Source: Coleophoma eucalyptorum
Taxonomy: Eukaryota; Ascomycota; Leotiomycetes; Helotiales; Dermateaceae
Reading direction: 5' to 3'
Assembly: GCA_026120035.1 (NCBI GenBank)
Contig: JALRME010000060.1
Location: 1 to 64,000 of the forward strand
Length of the DNA: 64,000 bases
Position 1 is the first letter of the stretch. The number at the start of each line of letters is the position of its first letter. Made by a program: the position numbers and the translations under genes. Shown in pieces: positions 42,970 to 52,751 of the stretch. The notes under the pieces are model-generated. The model did no database searches and was not told where the DNA came from. It was given only the letters and a program-made list of their open reading frames with translations.

Positions 42970-44769
42970 TCATGATTTCGCTAACCTTGCAGCCTTGAAC
43001 CTACTCATCTTCTTAGGGCCACCTTCCTCTTCTGTAAAGGGTACTATCTCGCTTTCATCCTCCTTCATGAAACCACCTTGTCGCTGAATCATGCGATTTC
43101 GCATTTTGTGATATTCTGTAGCAACCTCTTGATGCATAAGATTGGGGTCGAGCTCATCAGGCTCCAACGCCAATGCGGATACTGGTATATCACGTTCCAC
43201 GATTGATGGTGCGAGGATCTTGCCTTCTGGTCCTGTAGGTACAACCCTAGCTGTATTTTCAACAGGAGTGAAGGCTATAGATGTGGAGAATGGCTTTGGG
43301 GTGGATCCCTTCGCAGGCTTGAGATCAAGTGCTGGCCCACTCAAGGTTGATGTTGACAACGGACCATTGAGGACATTGGAGGTTGTGGGTGCTGTCCTTG
43401 ATGCCTTGAATCGAGATGCATTCTTCTGGGGAGCAGGTACAGAAGACTGGGCCGGCGCTGCTCTCTCTACGATATCAGATATAGGCGCTGCGACGCGTGG
43501 CTTTGCTGTCGGCTTCGCAGGAGCATTTGGAGCAGGCGAGATATCTAAGGCTTCAGAAAATCGCACAGACTTCTTGCTGGAAACTCCTTTCTTTATTGAA
43601 GATACAGGTTGGGGAATCGCGCACGATGATTTCTCGGTCTGAGACTCGGAGTCACCAACATCAGGTTCTCCTGGGTTGGAGGGGTTGGTGATTTTAATGC
43701 GACCAATGCCTTCATCAACGACATCTAGATCACCAGGCTCTTGGCCAACATTTTCCATCATGCGCAAACCGAGCCGTTCTTCAAGTTCTCTCATCTGCCG
43801 TCTCAACTCGTCATCCACAACCCTGCCCGTGCTTCGACCAAAAGCATCTTCTTCATCGCTGCTCATCTCGTCAAATTCGTAATCTTGATCAGACCAATCG
43901 CTGCCCTCTTCAAGATCCAATTCGGCAACTACAGCACCAACTTCTGACATTCCATACTGTAGCATATCTCGGCGAAGAGCAGCATCTTCTGGAGACTCGT
44001 CTGTCGGTATTATAGGAGGCTCCTGGGGCGCGGATTCTTGACTTTTGGCCAGTGCCATAACTTCTTCGAGGCGCTTTGCTGCAGGAGACTTCTCAAACGT
44101 TGGTTCAGATGCTATGTCTTCTGCAAATTTCACCTCTTTCTTGGCCGGTTCAGGCTGGTATACGGCTGTATTCTCGTGATCTGCCACAGTCTCTGGCATC
44201 TTCGCGTCCTCTATTGTGGTCATGGTTGCTGGAAGATCCTTCACCCCTGCCTTGTGCAACACTTCCAGAAGTTGTTGCTTTGCGCTCCCTGGCGTGGATG
44301 TATGACTCGAGATGACGTTGCCTTCTTCGTCCAACTCTTCAAAGATTTCTGTCATCGGCAGTCCTTCCTCGTTCATGACTTCTGGCGTGCTGATTACAGT
44401 AGCTACTGCCAGTTTGTGTTCTGCTTTCTCCGTCTGGCCCTCGACCGTCTTGACGTTTTGCTGGACATAGTCCATACGTCTGTCCAGAATATTGATGATT
44501 TGTTCCACGGTGCGCAGTGTAGTGCCGCCGATAATCTCCTGGACTTCCTTCTGGTTCACAAGCTCCCCCTCGTACCCTTGTGCCAGGCTTCGTAGCTGAT
44601 CGGGTGAGGGTGATGGCCCGGAGGACAGCAGCTCTTCCTTGAGCCCCTCATATTCTGCCTCCCAAGTTTGCCAGTGTCGTAGTGTTGTCCGCAGCTTATC
44701 AATATTATCTTGGAGAAGTTGGCGATGCCTCTCGAGGTCCAAAAAGCTGTCCTTAACCGTGGCGACCAT
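42970..44769 (-). CDS. URI/Bud27-type unconventional prefoldin protein
   Basis: An intronless frame of 599 aa. Residues 1-120 form two long helices (LERHRQLLQDNIDKLRTTL ... RTVEQIINILDRRMDYVQQNV) around a short beta segment (EIIGGTTLRTV), the alpha-prefoldin layout. The middle is acidic and disordered, with DEEGNVISS and a SDWSDQDYEFDEMSSDEEDA stretch. The C-terminal end (from VERDIPVSAL to KKMSRFKAARL) fits the DUF3835/Bud27 C-terminal motif. Bud27/URI binds Rpb5 and prefoldin-like partners, helps assemble RNA polymerases in the cytoplasm, and links TOR signalling to translation. It is divergent from the spindle-pole gene with an ~870-bp shared upstream region. Confidence 0.85.
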   Translation of the reverse strand: MVATVKDSFLDLERHRQLLQDNIDKLRTTLRHWQTWEAEYEGLKEELLSSGPSPSPDQLRSLAQGYEGELVNQKEVQEIIGGTTLRTVEQIINILDRRMDYVQQNVKTVEGQTEKAEHKLAVATVISTPEVMNEEGLPMTEIFEELDEEGNVISSHTSTPGSAKQQLLEVLHKAGVKDLPATMTTIEDAKMPETVADHENTAVYQPEPAKKEVKFAEDIASEPTFEKSPAAKRLEEVMALAKSQESAPQEPPIIPTDESPEDAALRRDMLQYGMSEVGAVVAELDLEEGSDWSDQDYEFDEMSSDEEDAFGRSTGRVVDDELRRQMRELEERLGLRMMENVGQEPGDLDVVDEGIGRIKITNPSNPGEPDVGDSESQTEKSSCAIPQPVSSIKKGVSSKKSVRFSEALDISPAPNAPAKPTAKPRVAAPISDIVERAAPAQSSVPAPQKNASRFKASRTAPTTSNVLNGPLSTSTLSGPALDLKPAKGSTPKPFSTSIAFTPVENTARVVPTGPEGKILAPSIVERDIPVSALALEPDELDPNLMHQEVATEYHKMRNRMIQRQGGFMKEDESEIVPFTEEEGGPKKMSRFKAARLAKS

Positions 44770-44774
44770 GATGG

Positions 44775-45635
44775 GCTGACGCGGTGTTTTGCGTTATGAT
44801 GTTGTGAGAAGCCAAGGCAAAGTCAGAATCTTTTTCTGCCGGCCATGCCAGACTTGCAGAGAGGCGGGAGCTGTATGCAAGGGTGCCTGACTGCCTTGAC
44901 TTTGGCAGCCCCAATTTCTTGAGGCTTTGCCCCGATGCAGGTAGATGTCGATGAAGACTCAATTCTCTTGAAGAACCAAATCTAGATAGAGGTTTTAGTA
45001 AAGCCTTGACTTACACTCAGTTGCTTGTTTTCTTCCACATCAATCAGTCCCTCCTTTCTCTCTCAGCGTCCGGTAAATATGGTAGCAATGTAGAGATTCG
45101 CGCCATAGGGCGTGAACATCTGGAACACATTGAATTTAGATTGCGGGGAGTTCCACTGTCAAAATCGCTCCTTCCCGCTGTCTTGGCGGAGAAAGCCGAG
45201 TGTCTGATTGGTCACTCTTGAGACTGGCAGATCAGAACCAATGGGAATGACTCGCTTGAAAATTCTCGCTTATGGGAAATGAATGAGCAGCAAATCACAA
45301 ATTGAAGATGCAGCCACTTTTGGGCCGTTAGTCCACTCTCAATATAAGCGAGTCTTATCACAGCGCTAAAATCCTTTGTTTACTTTCATAAATCATCCCT
45401 GTCTCCCGCACCCTGCGCTTCGCGACTTTCAACTTCCGACTCGACACTCATCTTCGCACTCACCCACACTGACATCGTAATCTTCATTTCACCAACGCTG
45501 TCTCAAGCACTCGCCGTCCACATTGCTGTCGCCACCCAATTGCTCTATTGTAAATATTCTCTTGACGCGGTCCCATCCCGTGTTGCATCATTTCATTGCA
45601 CGTCTGCACATCAAGAGTTGACGCGACTCCATGCT
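44775..45635. promoter_or_regulatory. Bidirectional upstream region of URI/Bud27 and the Cep57-like gene
   Basis: About 870 bp between two divergent ATGs (44769 and 45638). No open frame here is convincing. CT-rich stretches just before 45638 are typical of fungal 5' UTRs. No specific site is assigned. Confidence 0.5.
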
Positions 45636-45637
45636 TC

Positions 45638-48600
45638 ATGATGTCTACCCTCTCACCGGACTCGCGCCACAAGGCGCGACAGATCAGAGAGATATCTCGA
45701 CAACTTCATCACGATAATTCTGTTGCTTCCTCTACCGGTTCACAACATGGAACCGTCAGTCCCGACAGTACACAAACCACAGACTTTGATCCCATCCGCG
45801 ACGATGCTCAAGGATCAACTGGTCTCATAGATCAGATCAACGCAAACTTACCCAGACTTCGCGACACTGCGAGAAAATATAATCGGTGGGCTCCTCGTCG
45901 CTCAGACGAGCCAGCACCAACCTTCGATCTCAATACCTCTGCCATGAATGAGGCGTTCCCAGGTTTCGACTCTGGCCCTCTTGACTACGACAGCTCAAGC
46001 CCAGAGGTCTCCCTCAACGTTGGGCCAATCGAACTCGGAAGAGGTGTGAAGACTACACAGCAACAACAGCCACGAGCTCCTGCTCGCATGCCGCTGACAG
46101 AGTTCTCGAGCAATATTGAAACCCAAACAATTGATACCATCAATACCGGCACCGTACAAGTTGCCTTTACACCTACTGGAAAACCAAGAAAGACCTCACA
46201 AGAAAGGCGACCTCGGAATCTCTCAAATCTTGAGAAGAGTGCAAGATGGATCGACCAAAATCTTCGGCCCAACTCGCCTACCATTCCCACTATGATCATC
46301 CCCGATTATCAACAAGTGCAGACTGAGCGAGAAAGCTCTCCTTTTATCACAACACCTCCTGAGAACGTCGCGTCAGCAAGAGGAACCGGCACATACAACA
46401 GTAATCAACAAAACCGCACTTCTACCTCTCACAAAGATGATGTCTTTGAGAGATACATCAAAACCAAGGTAGCACCAAAGAAGGAGACACCCCCTAAGAT
46501 CGTTAATGGCGCCCCAAACACTCCATACGCTGGTCATCTTGTGGAAAATGAGCGACGAAAGTTGGGCGACTTTCACGCACAAGTCGCAAACGAATCCGAC
46601 ACATCCATACTCTCTCAGCGGCCGACCAATGTCGTTGAAAATAAGAACACGCGTTTTTCAAAGAACAGAATTGTGAGCGCAACAAGCACTCAGCCAGAAA
46701 AGCGATCGTCACTCTTTGAGGATATCCGTGATAGCACGAACACTTCAACTGGTCAGCTGGAAGACCAGAAAATGGGCTTCAGGGATATTAAAGTCAAGTC
46801 GAGCAACGCGATGAACAAGACTAACTACCAAACTAAGCTGGCAGAAAGCCAGACTGCTTCGCGCCCAAAGAGTTCTATGGGACTCAACGCTGCTGTTGAC
46901 TCTCCAAGGAGCACATCCAGCCAATACAAGCTGAACGAGTCAGCGAACAAACCTGGATCTAAGAGTAACTTGGGAAATGGCCAGGCTGTACCGCGTGCAA
47001 AGACTTATCCAGGCCTCAATCCTCTGTTTGACTCCCCTTCAAATACAACAAACATGAGCGTCCAAGCAAATGGACGCAACGATACAGGAAATGTAAACAC
47101 GACTTACAACCAAACTCAGTTATCATTCGCTCTCCCAACACAGCTTAACGATGTTTCCAAGCTAGTATTTCAGGATGCACAAAAATCAGGAGCACAGGTA
47201 AAGCTCACCAAAGGCCGATCTTTCTCGGCCGATCAAAGCAACAAGATGGCTCGTGGCAAAATCCAAGAGCTCGTTGAAAATCTTGATCAGGAGCAGGAGG
47301 TTGACATTTATTATAAATGTCAGCAGCTTCAATACCGGGTGGATACACTCCTAGAGCTCCGACATAGCGATCAGATGCTCATACATGATCTCAAGAATGA
47401 TCGTGTATCCTTGGAGACTGAAATCGAGACTTTGGAAAGAGAAAAAGAAAATGGATTTGGAAAGGACAGTGGAATCGGCGGCGTCGGCAGTCTGTCAAGC
47501 AGTGATGGTATCAGGGATATTCATATCAGTGAAATCTCCCAGCAGAAAGACAGTAAGTTCAGCTCCATATGTGTCAAAGAACTAGTACTAATCACAACAG
47601 AACTCGAAACCGAAGTCAAGCAATTCAGAGAAAAGCTCGCAGAGAGTCGCGTGGCCTCCTCCGACATGGAGGCGAGATTAGAAACTCGCATCAGTAAACG
47701 CGAAGCCGAGCTTGCCAAATTAACAGAGGAGCGTGACGAGACTGGCTTCCGACTTGAGACAGCAGTTCGTCAATTAGAGCGAGCTCTTCAGGATGTTGAA
47801 AATCTGAACCGCGATAACCAAGAGCTTCTATCAACAAACGATAGTCTGCACCAAAATATCGCGAATCTCGAACAGCACGTCTCAATCCTCAAAGGAGAAG
47901 TTTCCAAGGCACTGATTGAGAATGGCCAACTCAGGGCGGAGCACAAAGGCTTTGTTACTGAGAGAGAAGCATTCAACACCGAGAAGGCTACTTGGGCCGC
48001 CGACAAGGAAACAATGAGGTGCGAGATGGAAAGTGTGCGAGAAGATCTTGCAACCAATCGCGACGAAATGTCCCAATACAAAAATGAATTCAAGGAATGC
48101 AGCCAGATTTGGCAGCAAAAGTCAAGAGAATGGGTCAGCAGGGAGACGACTCTCGTGAAGAAGATCCAGCGCCAGAACACAGCCATTAGATTATGTAAAG
48201 ATGTCAAGCAGAAACTGTCCCAAGAGGGACAGAGTAATTTTGTAGACCACGACCATGAAGACTCTTTCAGTAGTCAGAGCGATGTTGATGCAGCAGACGT
48301 TACTCATGAGTCAAACTTCTCTGACATTTTTGGCCATGGGTTTATGAGTGGGCTTTATGCTCAGCGCAATGCCAATGAGGAGAAGCGTCAACAACAAGGA
48401 AGCAAAGGTGAGTCTCCTTCAATAGCCATTCGATATTTGCTAATCACTTATCTTGTAGGACCTCAAAAGAAGAAAGTTCAAAAGAATGAACAAAGTTACC
48501 AGTATGTCGATGATGATACAGCTCATACAACCGGATCAAAACGATCGGCTCGCTTTGCAAAAGATGAAACTATCAAATCTATCGGCTCTATTCGCTCTGT

Positions 48601-49562
48601 TCGGTCCGATCGAGGTATGTTTTCTTTGCTAAGTTTTCTAGAAATTTTCTTACAATTTTTAGACGAAATTCGGGAGGAAGATGAAGAAATACAGTCACCT
48701 GTATCCATTCGGTCTACTCAGTCTGGAAGAAGTGAGTTCGTCCAAGTCTTTATTTGTCGATGGTAGCTGACCCTTAAAAGATGTAGTATATGAAGACGAA
48801 ACGTTCCGGTCTGTCGGATCCGCGAGATCAGTTCGCTCCAGCCGTTCGACTCGCTCGACTCGAGGTATGATGCTACATGAGCGCTTTGATATTTAAAACA
48901 TACTAATAAGGACAGATGAACAACAAGTAGGAGTAATTCGCCCCGGGATCTTGAAGAAGGGCAACCAGCCGCGTACACCAGAGAAATCGAAACGCCGACA
49001 GCAAGTGGATGATGATCTTACTTCTGCATTCATTATTCCAGACATCATCGGTCTGGCCAAGGAAAAGGCCCACCCAGTCCTTTCACGCAGCGCTCGAGGA
49101 GTGTTGGATGACCTGTGCAAGCACAATGCACAGAATTGCACAGTTTGCACCAGAGTTGCGATATACGACAGCAAAGCGGATCCTAAGGCTTTGGCACAAA
49201 TTCAAATCGATAAAGCGGTCCCTGTTTCAAAGCGTATGCCACAAGTGCAACCATATGAAGATGAACCAACCCTTCGCCCATCAGTTGCGCCAGATTTTGC
49301 ATTGGATACTGTAATCAAAGCCACAAAGGATGAACTCGAGCATCTGAAGGCTAAGCATGTCAAATTGTTAAACAAATATAACGCCGCTGACGCTTCCTTG
49401 GGAAAGCGTGCTCGAAAGGAGCTCATTACTGAGTTGAAAGAAGTTTCAATGGCACGAGATGCAAAAGAGGATATGCTGTATTCCCTTTATGATGTCCTCG
49501 AAGGACGCAAGTCTGATCTGGACGAAGAGCTTCCTTGGGAAGGAATCGAGGAGACCGAATAA
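45638..49562 (+). CDS. Cep57/Ppc89-type spindle-pole-body (MTOC) coiled-coil protein
   Basis: Exons are 45638-47552, 47601-48407, 48459-48614, 48663-48731, 48781-48864 and 48916-49562, encoding 1225 aa. The first ATG is at 45638; an in-frame TTG 42 bp upstream is not a start. Residues 1-530 are polar and Ser/Thr/Asn-rich. About 545-880 forms long coiled coils (ELETEVKQF, LENRDNQ-like heptads). RSXRS repeats (SIRSVRSDRG, SARSVRSSRSTRSTRG) lie near 960-1015. The C-terminus has IPDIIGLAKEKAHPVLS, a CKHNAQNCTVC pair, and a final helix ending DMLYSLYDVLEGRK, the Cep57 microtubule-binding/Ppc89 signature. Such proteins scaffold the spindle pole body. Introns 1-3 (48, 51 and 48 bp) are all multiples of three without stops, so one uninterrupted frame spans them. 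Confidence 0.85.
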
Positions 49563-49906
49563 GGGGTCTGAAAGATGTTTGCATTGATGGAGCCTGGAGT
49601 ACTTTATTCTGTTTGTTCTGAATTATTCTGTTCTGCATATTCAGGGAGTTGGTCTGTTTTTGGAAAAGCAGCTGGGCTTTGAACTACATTCTGTGGAGAA
49701 CTAGGGATTGTTTTTGCTTTGGTTTCCATTTCTCTTGGAGATTTGGTTGGCGCTTGCTTTGGTTGTGTGTTTTTTTCGCTCGGATCGCGGGCATGGAAGG
49801 CAGACAGGATTCTGCCATGGCGTTTGGGTTTTGTAGGAAGTATATCATTATGTCATCACTGGCCACGGTGTTGGATTCGTGTTGGGAGGATGTTTGAGCA
49901 TTGGAC

Positions 49907-49996
49907 GCTCGTCTGCTTAGATTTGTAGTGGTCTTCGCTCATCCTTCGGGGTTTGTAGCGATTTCCGCTCGTCTTCCCAGACTTGAAGCGGCCTTG
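49907..49996 (-). repeat. Three tandem 30-bp units that could encode a decapeptide repeat
   Basis: Units 49907-49936, 49937-49966 and 49967-49996 each begin GCTC and share a T-GTAG/GAAGCG core. Read on the minus strand, they sit in an ATG-started 70-codon frame (50068-49856) and give ten-residue repeats of the form GRFKSGKTSG / NRYKPRRMSE / DHYKSKQTSV. The repeat lies just beyond the 3' end of the spindle-pole gene. Whether it is translated is unknown. Confidence 0.6.
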
Positions 49997-51294
49997 CTCA
50001 ACTCCGACCTTCATGATCCATTCTCTGTATTTCAGTGTTGATTTTGTTCTTGTACATAGACTCTGCATTGGTGCATGTAGACTTGTATATCTTATGAGTA
50101 ACGACTAAATGACCAATGATTCATCCAAACATCCATCTGCTCATGATTTACATTTCTGCCTCAAACACCAATTCAAAAAAAAATTGATGATAGAGTTACG
50201 GCAGTTTGAGCAGCTCTCCAAGATGCACACTGCATGCACGAACTCGAAAGGGCAAAAATGCAGAAACCCAGTAGTTCTCACAGGGTTAATTACCGCTTTC
50301 AAGATGAGACTTGCCCCATAGTGTGGCACCGAACAGACTCTGTGTGCTGTTCATGCTGCTGTTACCTCCTACAGGAGCCAAGTCTAAACATCTTTGATGA
50401 CGTGTGGATGAGAAGGGAATGTTACGGTCGTCGGCTCATCCCGCAGCCCATAATCTCTAAAAAGCCTGGCCTTACTGGGGCGATAGCTAACACTGGCCAA
50501 ACAAACCAGACGATAGAAGCGCATACACCAAACCTAACCATAAGGTGAACGGCAGTTATAGGTCCTTCGCGTAAATCTAATGGTGCCATTATGACCAAAC
50601 TCAAACCCCCCAAAAAACATGCCTTGCCAGAATTGCGCATGGAGATTCCCGAGCGCTGTGAAATTGTCCAGTAACGTTATCATACGGTATTATCATATAC
50701 GTGATAAAGGTATGCACAGTACTCGAAGAAAGAGAGGCTCCCCAAATATGGATCCCTCAGATCTACATCCTAGAAATCCGCCACAACAGCTTCCTCAGAG
50801 ACCTAAAGCCACTGCCAAAAGCTGCCAAGTATGTAGCACAAAAAAAGGGCTTCCTCCTTGAGCTGGTTTGGGCGAGTTTTCAGAACCAGGACGTCAAGTG
50901 GGAAGGGAGGGGGTTTGTCAAAAAAAAAAAGGTTCTACGACTTTTATTTGTATCATTGCCAATTGCTGCCCAAAACCCTTTGTCAAAATTTACCCAACAA
51001 ATATAAGCAACCCCCAGATGTTTAATATCACTTCTTGAAAATTTGAGAAATGGGTTGATCTGTATTGTTTTAAAAAGAAACTCTGGGATTTTTTCCATGA
51101 ATCTTTGCGTCCCCCCTCCCCCCCCCCCCACGTGTCCCTTCTCTTGGTATTTACACGTAATCGTAGCGATGAGAAAGTACTGCTTTTTATATCACAATTG
51201 CGGCTTCGATGTTGTTTAACTATAGCTTAGGCAATTTCTATTATGAACTTCATTTTGGTCGAGGGTAGACTTAATGTTCAAAGTTGCGTGTACC

Positions 51295-51515
51295 ACCACA
51301 ATGTAATGTTTACTGCCGGATTGCAATGACATATACTTAGCACGTGACCTAATCACGTGGTAGCATTCGTTGATTGGATATAACCCCATTTACGATAGAC
51401 GTACATAGAGAACAACAACCACCTACAACACACTGCATACCCTGTAATTGAAGCCTACGATGATATTACGAGGTCTGCCCGTTGTAAACGCATACCAACA
51501 TTTACCTTTGGTAAA
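51295..51515 (-). repeat. Dispersed repeat A, inverted partial copy (3' part)
   Basis: The reverse complement aligns closely with 645-840. It has GGTATGCGTTTACAACGGGC, then CTCGTAATA-CATC-TAGGC, TTCAATTACAGGGTATGCAG and TTGTAGGTGGTTGTT, followed by CACGTG-containing sequence. The match is better than between the other copies. Confidence 0.8.
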
Positions 51516-52026
51516 TAAACATCTCAAACCGCTAGGCCAGAGCTTATTATAAGTAGTTGAAAGTTTCGAACTCTCTTTTGTTTCTAATATGATGAATTCA
51601 TCAAGACTCACGAAGCATACAGCATCTTTAGTTCGTCAGGGAGATGTCTGGAATTGAGATCGAACCTGGCTACATTATCTCCACTTTTTATTGTAAGCCT
51701 CGAATACAAAATTGCTTTGATTTCTCCCCCGGTAAGAAGATTCCATCAATGTTGCTAGAAGTAACCTCAAGGCAGATACCGTCATTATTGCTTCTTCTTC
51801 TATTTCTCAAAGTTACCTTATTCAGCTGTGGTGAATGTTGACGTAGCTCGAATACCACACGAAGGTGCGCTTCAGTTCTTCGTGTAAAAGGCATCCCACG
51901 CGACTTAGTTATTCATTCGACAGTGCACCTCAGATTGAGAAGCCGATCTAAAACCCATCTGCTTCTCGAGTTAATCCCATTTCTGCCGAATCCAGAACGT
52001 AGACGCGTACTTTACCCCGTAGATAC

Positions 52027-52480
52027 TCAATCCTCCTGGTTTCTGACCGCATTGATAGTCTTCTGTTGGTGCTCACGTATTTCCTTCTCCATTGCCTCTA
52101 TGAATCCCCGCTGCACCTCGATGATAACATCCTGCTGCTCGATGATTTCCAACTTTGACTCTCTGTGTTTCTGCTTCAGTCCACTTGCGTCCTTTCTCGT
52201 AGCATCTTTAAGCTGCTCCGCGGTATCGATGATTTTTCGTGCGGCCGTAATGGTCTTGTGTAGCTTGGTGATTGCTGTCGACGAAGCCTCGTCAGATTTT
52301 ACTATCTTGTTAGCATTTTATACTTGGTGAGGTTCGGGACGAACCTTGCGGATCGGTCACCTGCGCACCTACGCGCTTTCGATGCCAAGCTATCAGTTCC
52401 CAAACAAGCTGCTTCAATTCTTTGTTCTCAGCCTCTAGTTTTGCATTCTTGGAAGTTAAGGTATCCAAAGGAGATGGCAT
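52027..52480 (-). CDS. small coiled-coil protein, 127 aa
   Basis: Exons on the minus strand are 52480-52345 and 52274-52027, with a 70-bp intron (GTTCGT...CGACAG, branch TGCTAAC at a normal distance). The 127-aa product is almost wholly helical. Residues 1-35 contain a leucine/asparagine heptad (LTSKNAKLEAENKELKQLV). Residues about 46-127 (from AITKLHKT through KDATRKDASGLKQKHRES to REHQQKTINAVRNQ) form a charged coiled coil. No family is recognised. An alternative splice (CAG/GTGACC to AACAAG) also keeps the frame, adding nine residues (IVKSDEASS) at the join, but its branch-to-acceptor distance is too short. A 135-codon frame on the opposite strand is a shadow of exon 2. Confidence 0.6.
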
Positions 52481-52751
52481 GGTAATGGTAAAAGAGTTTG
52501 GAATTATGGTTGAGATGTGATGCCCGAGGACATAATATCGTGGTGAAGACAAAAGCTGTTGTGAAAAATGCGCGTCGTTTTAACCTTTGCTGAATGGAAT
52601 TTTATAGATGGAAACTGACAAGCAGTATGAGGAAACCAGAGTTTGATTATGCCTATAAGTTGAAGCAGGCACGATGAGCACAGCTTATCGGATATCTTCA
52701 AAATAACTATTAAATTGCCTTCCTGACTAGAGTCATCATCTTTGTCCAAAA

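Larger units (their letters stand above)
49563..52020. other. Intergenic with minisatellite, homopolymer tracts and repeat A
   Basis: No gene is supported over about 2.4 kb. It contains a 30-bp tandem repeat (49907-49996), C-rich homopolymer runs near 51111-51131, and an inverted copy of repeat A (51295-51515). A G+C-richer frame at about 50690-50930 (+) is coding-like but unrecognised. Confidence 0.5.

Noticed and set aside
44038..44595. 185-codon plus-strand frame rich in Cys/Phe/Leu, and a 166-codon frame at 43142-43642
   Set aside because: Both are antisense to the URI/Bud27 gene and arise from its acidic low-complexity codons.
45596..45637. TTG-started extension of the spindle-pole gene
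   Set aside because: The first ATG in frame is at 45638. The extension is unconserved leader sequence.
50690..50930. Coding-like plus-strand frame resembling the start of a glutathione S-transferase
   Set aside because: Only a short VCTVLEERE-like resemblance, with no further GST motifs in any frame nearby.
51923..52330. 135-codon plus-strand frame
   Set aside because: The opposite strand gives a continuous charged coiled coil that splices to a second helical exon; the plus frame is its shadow.
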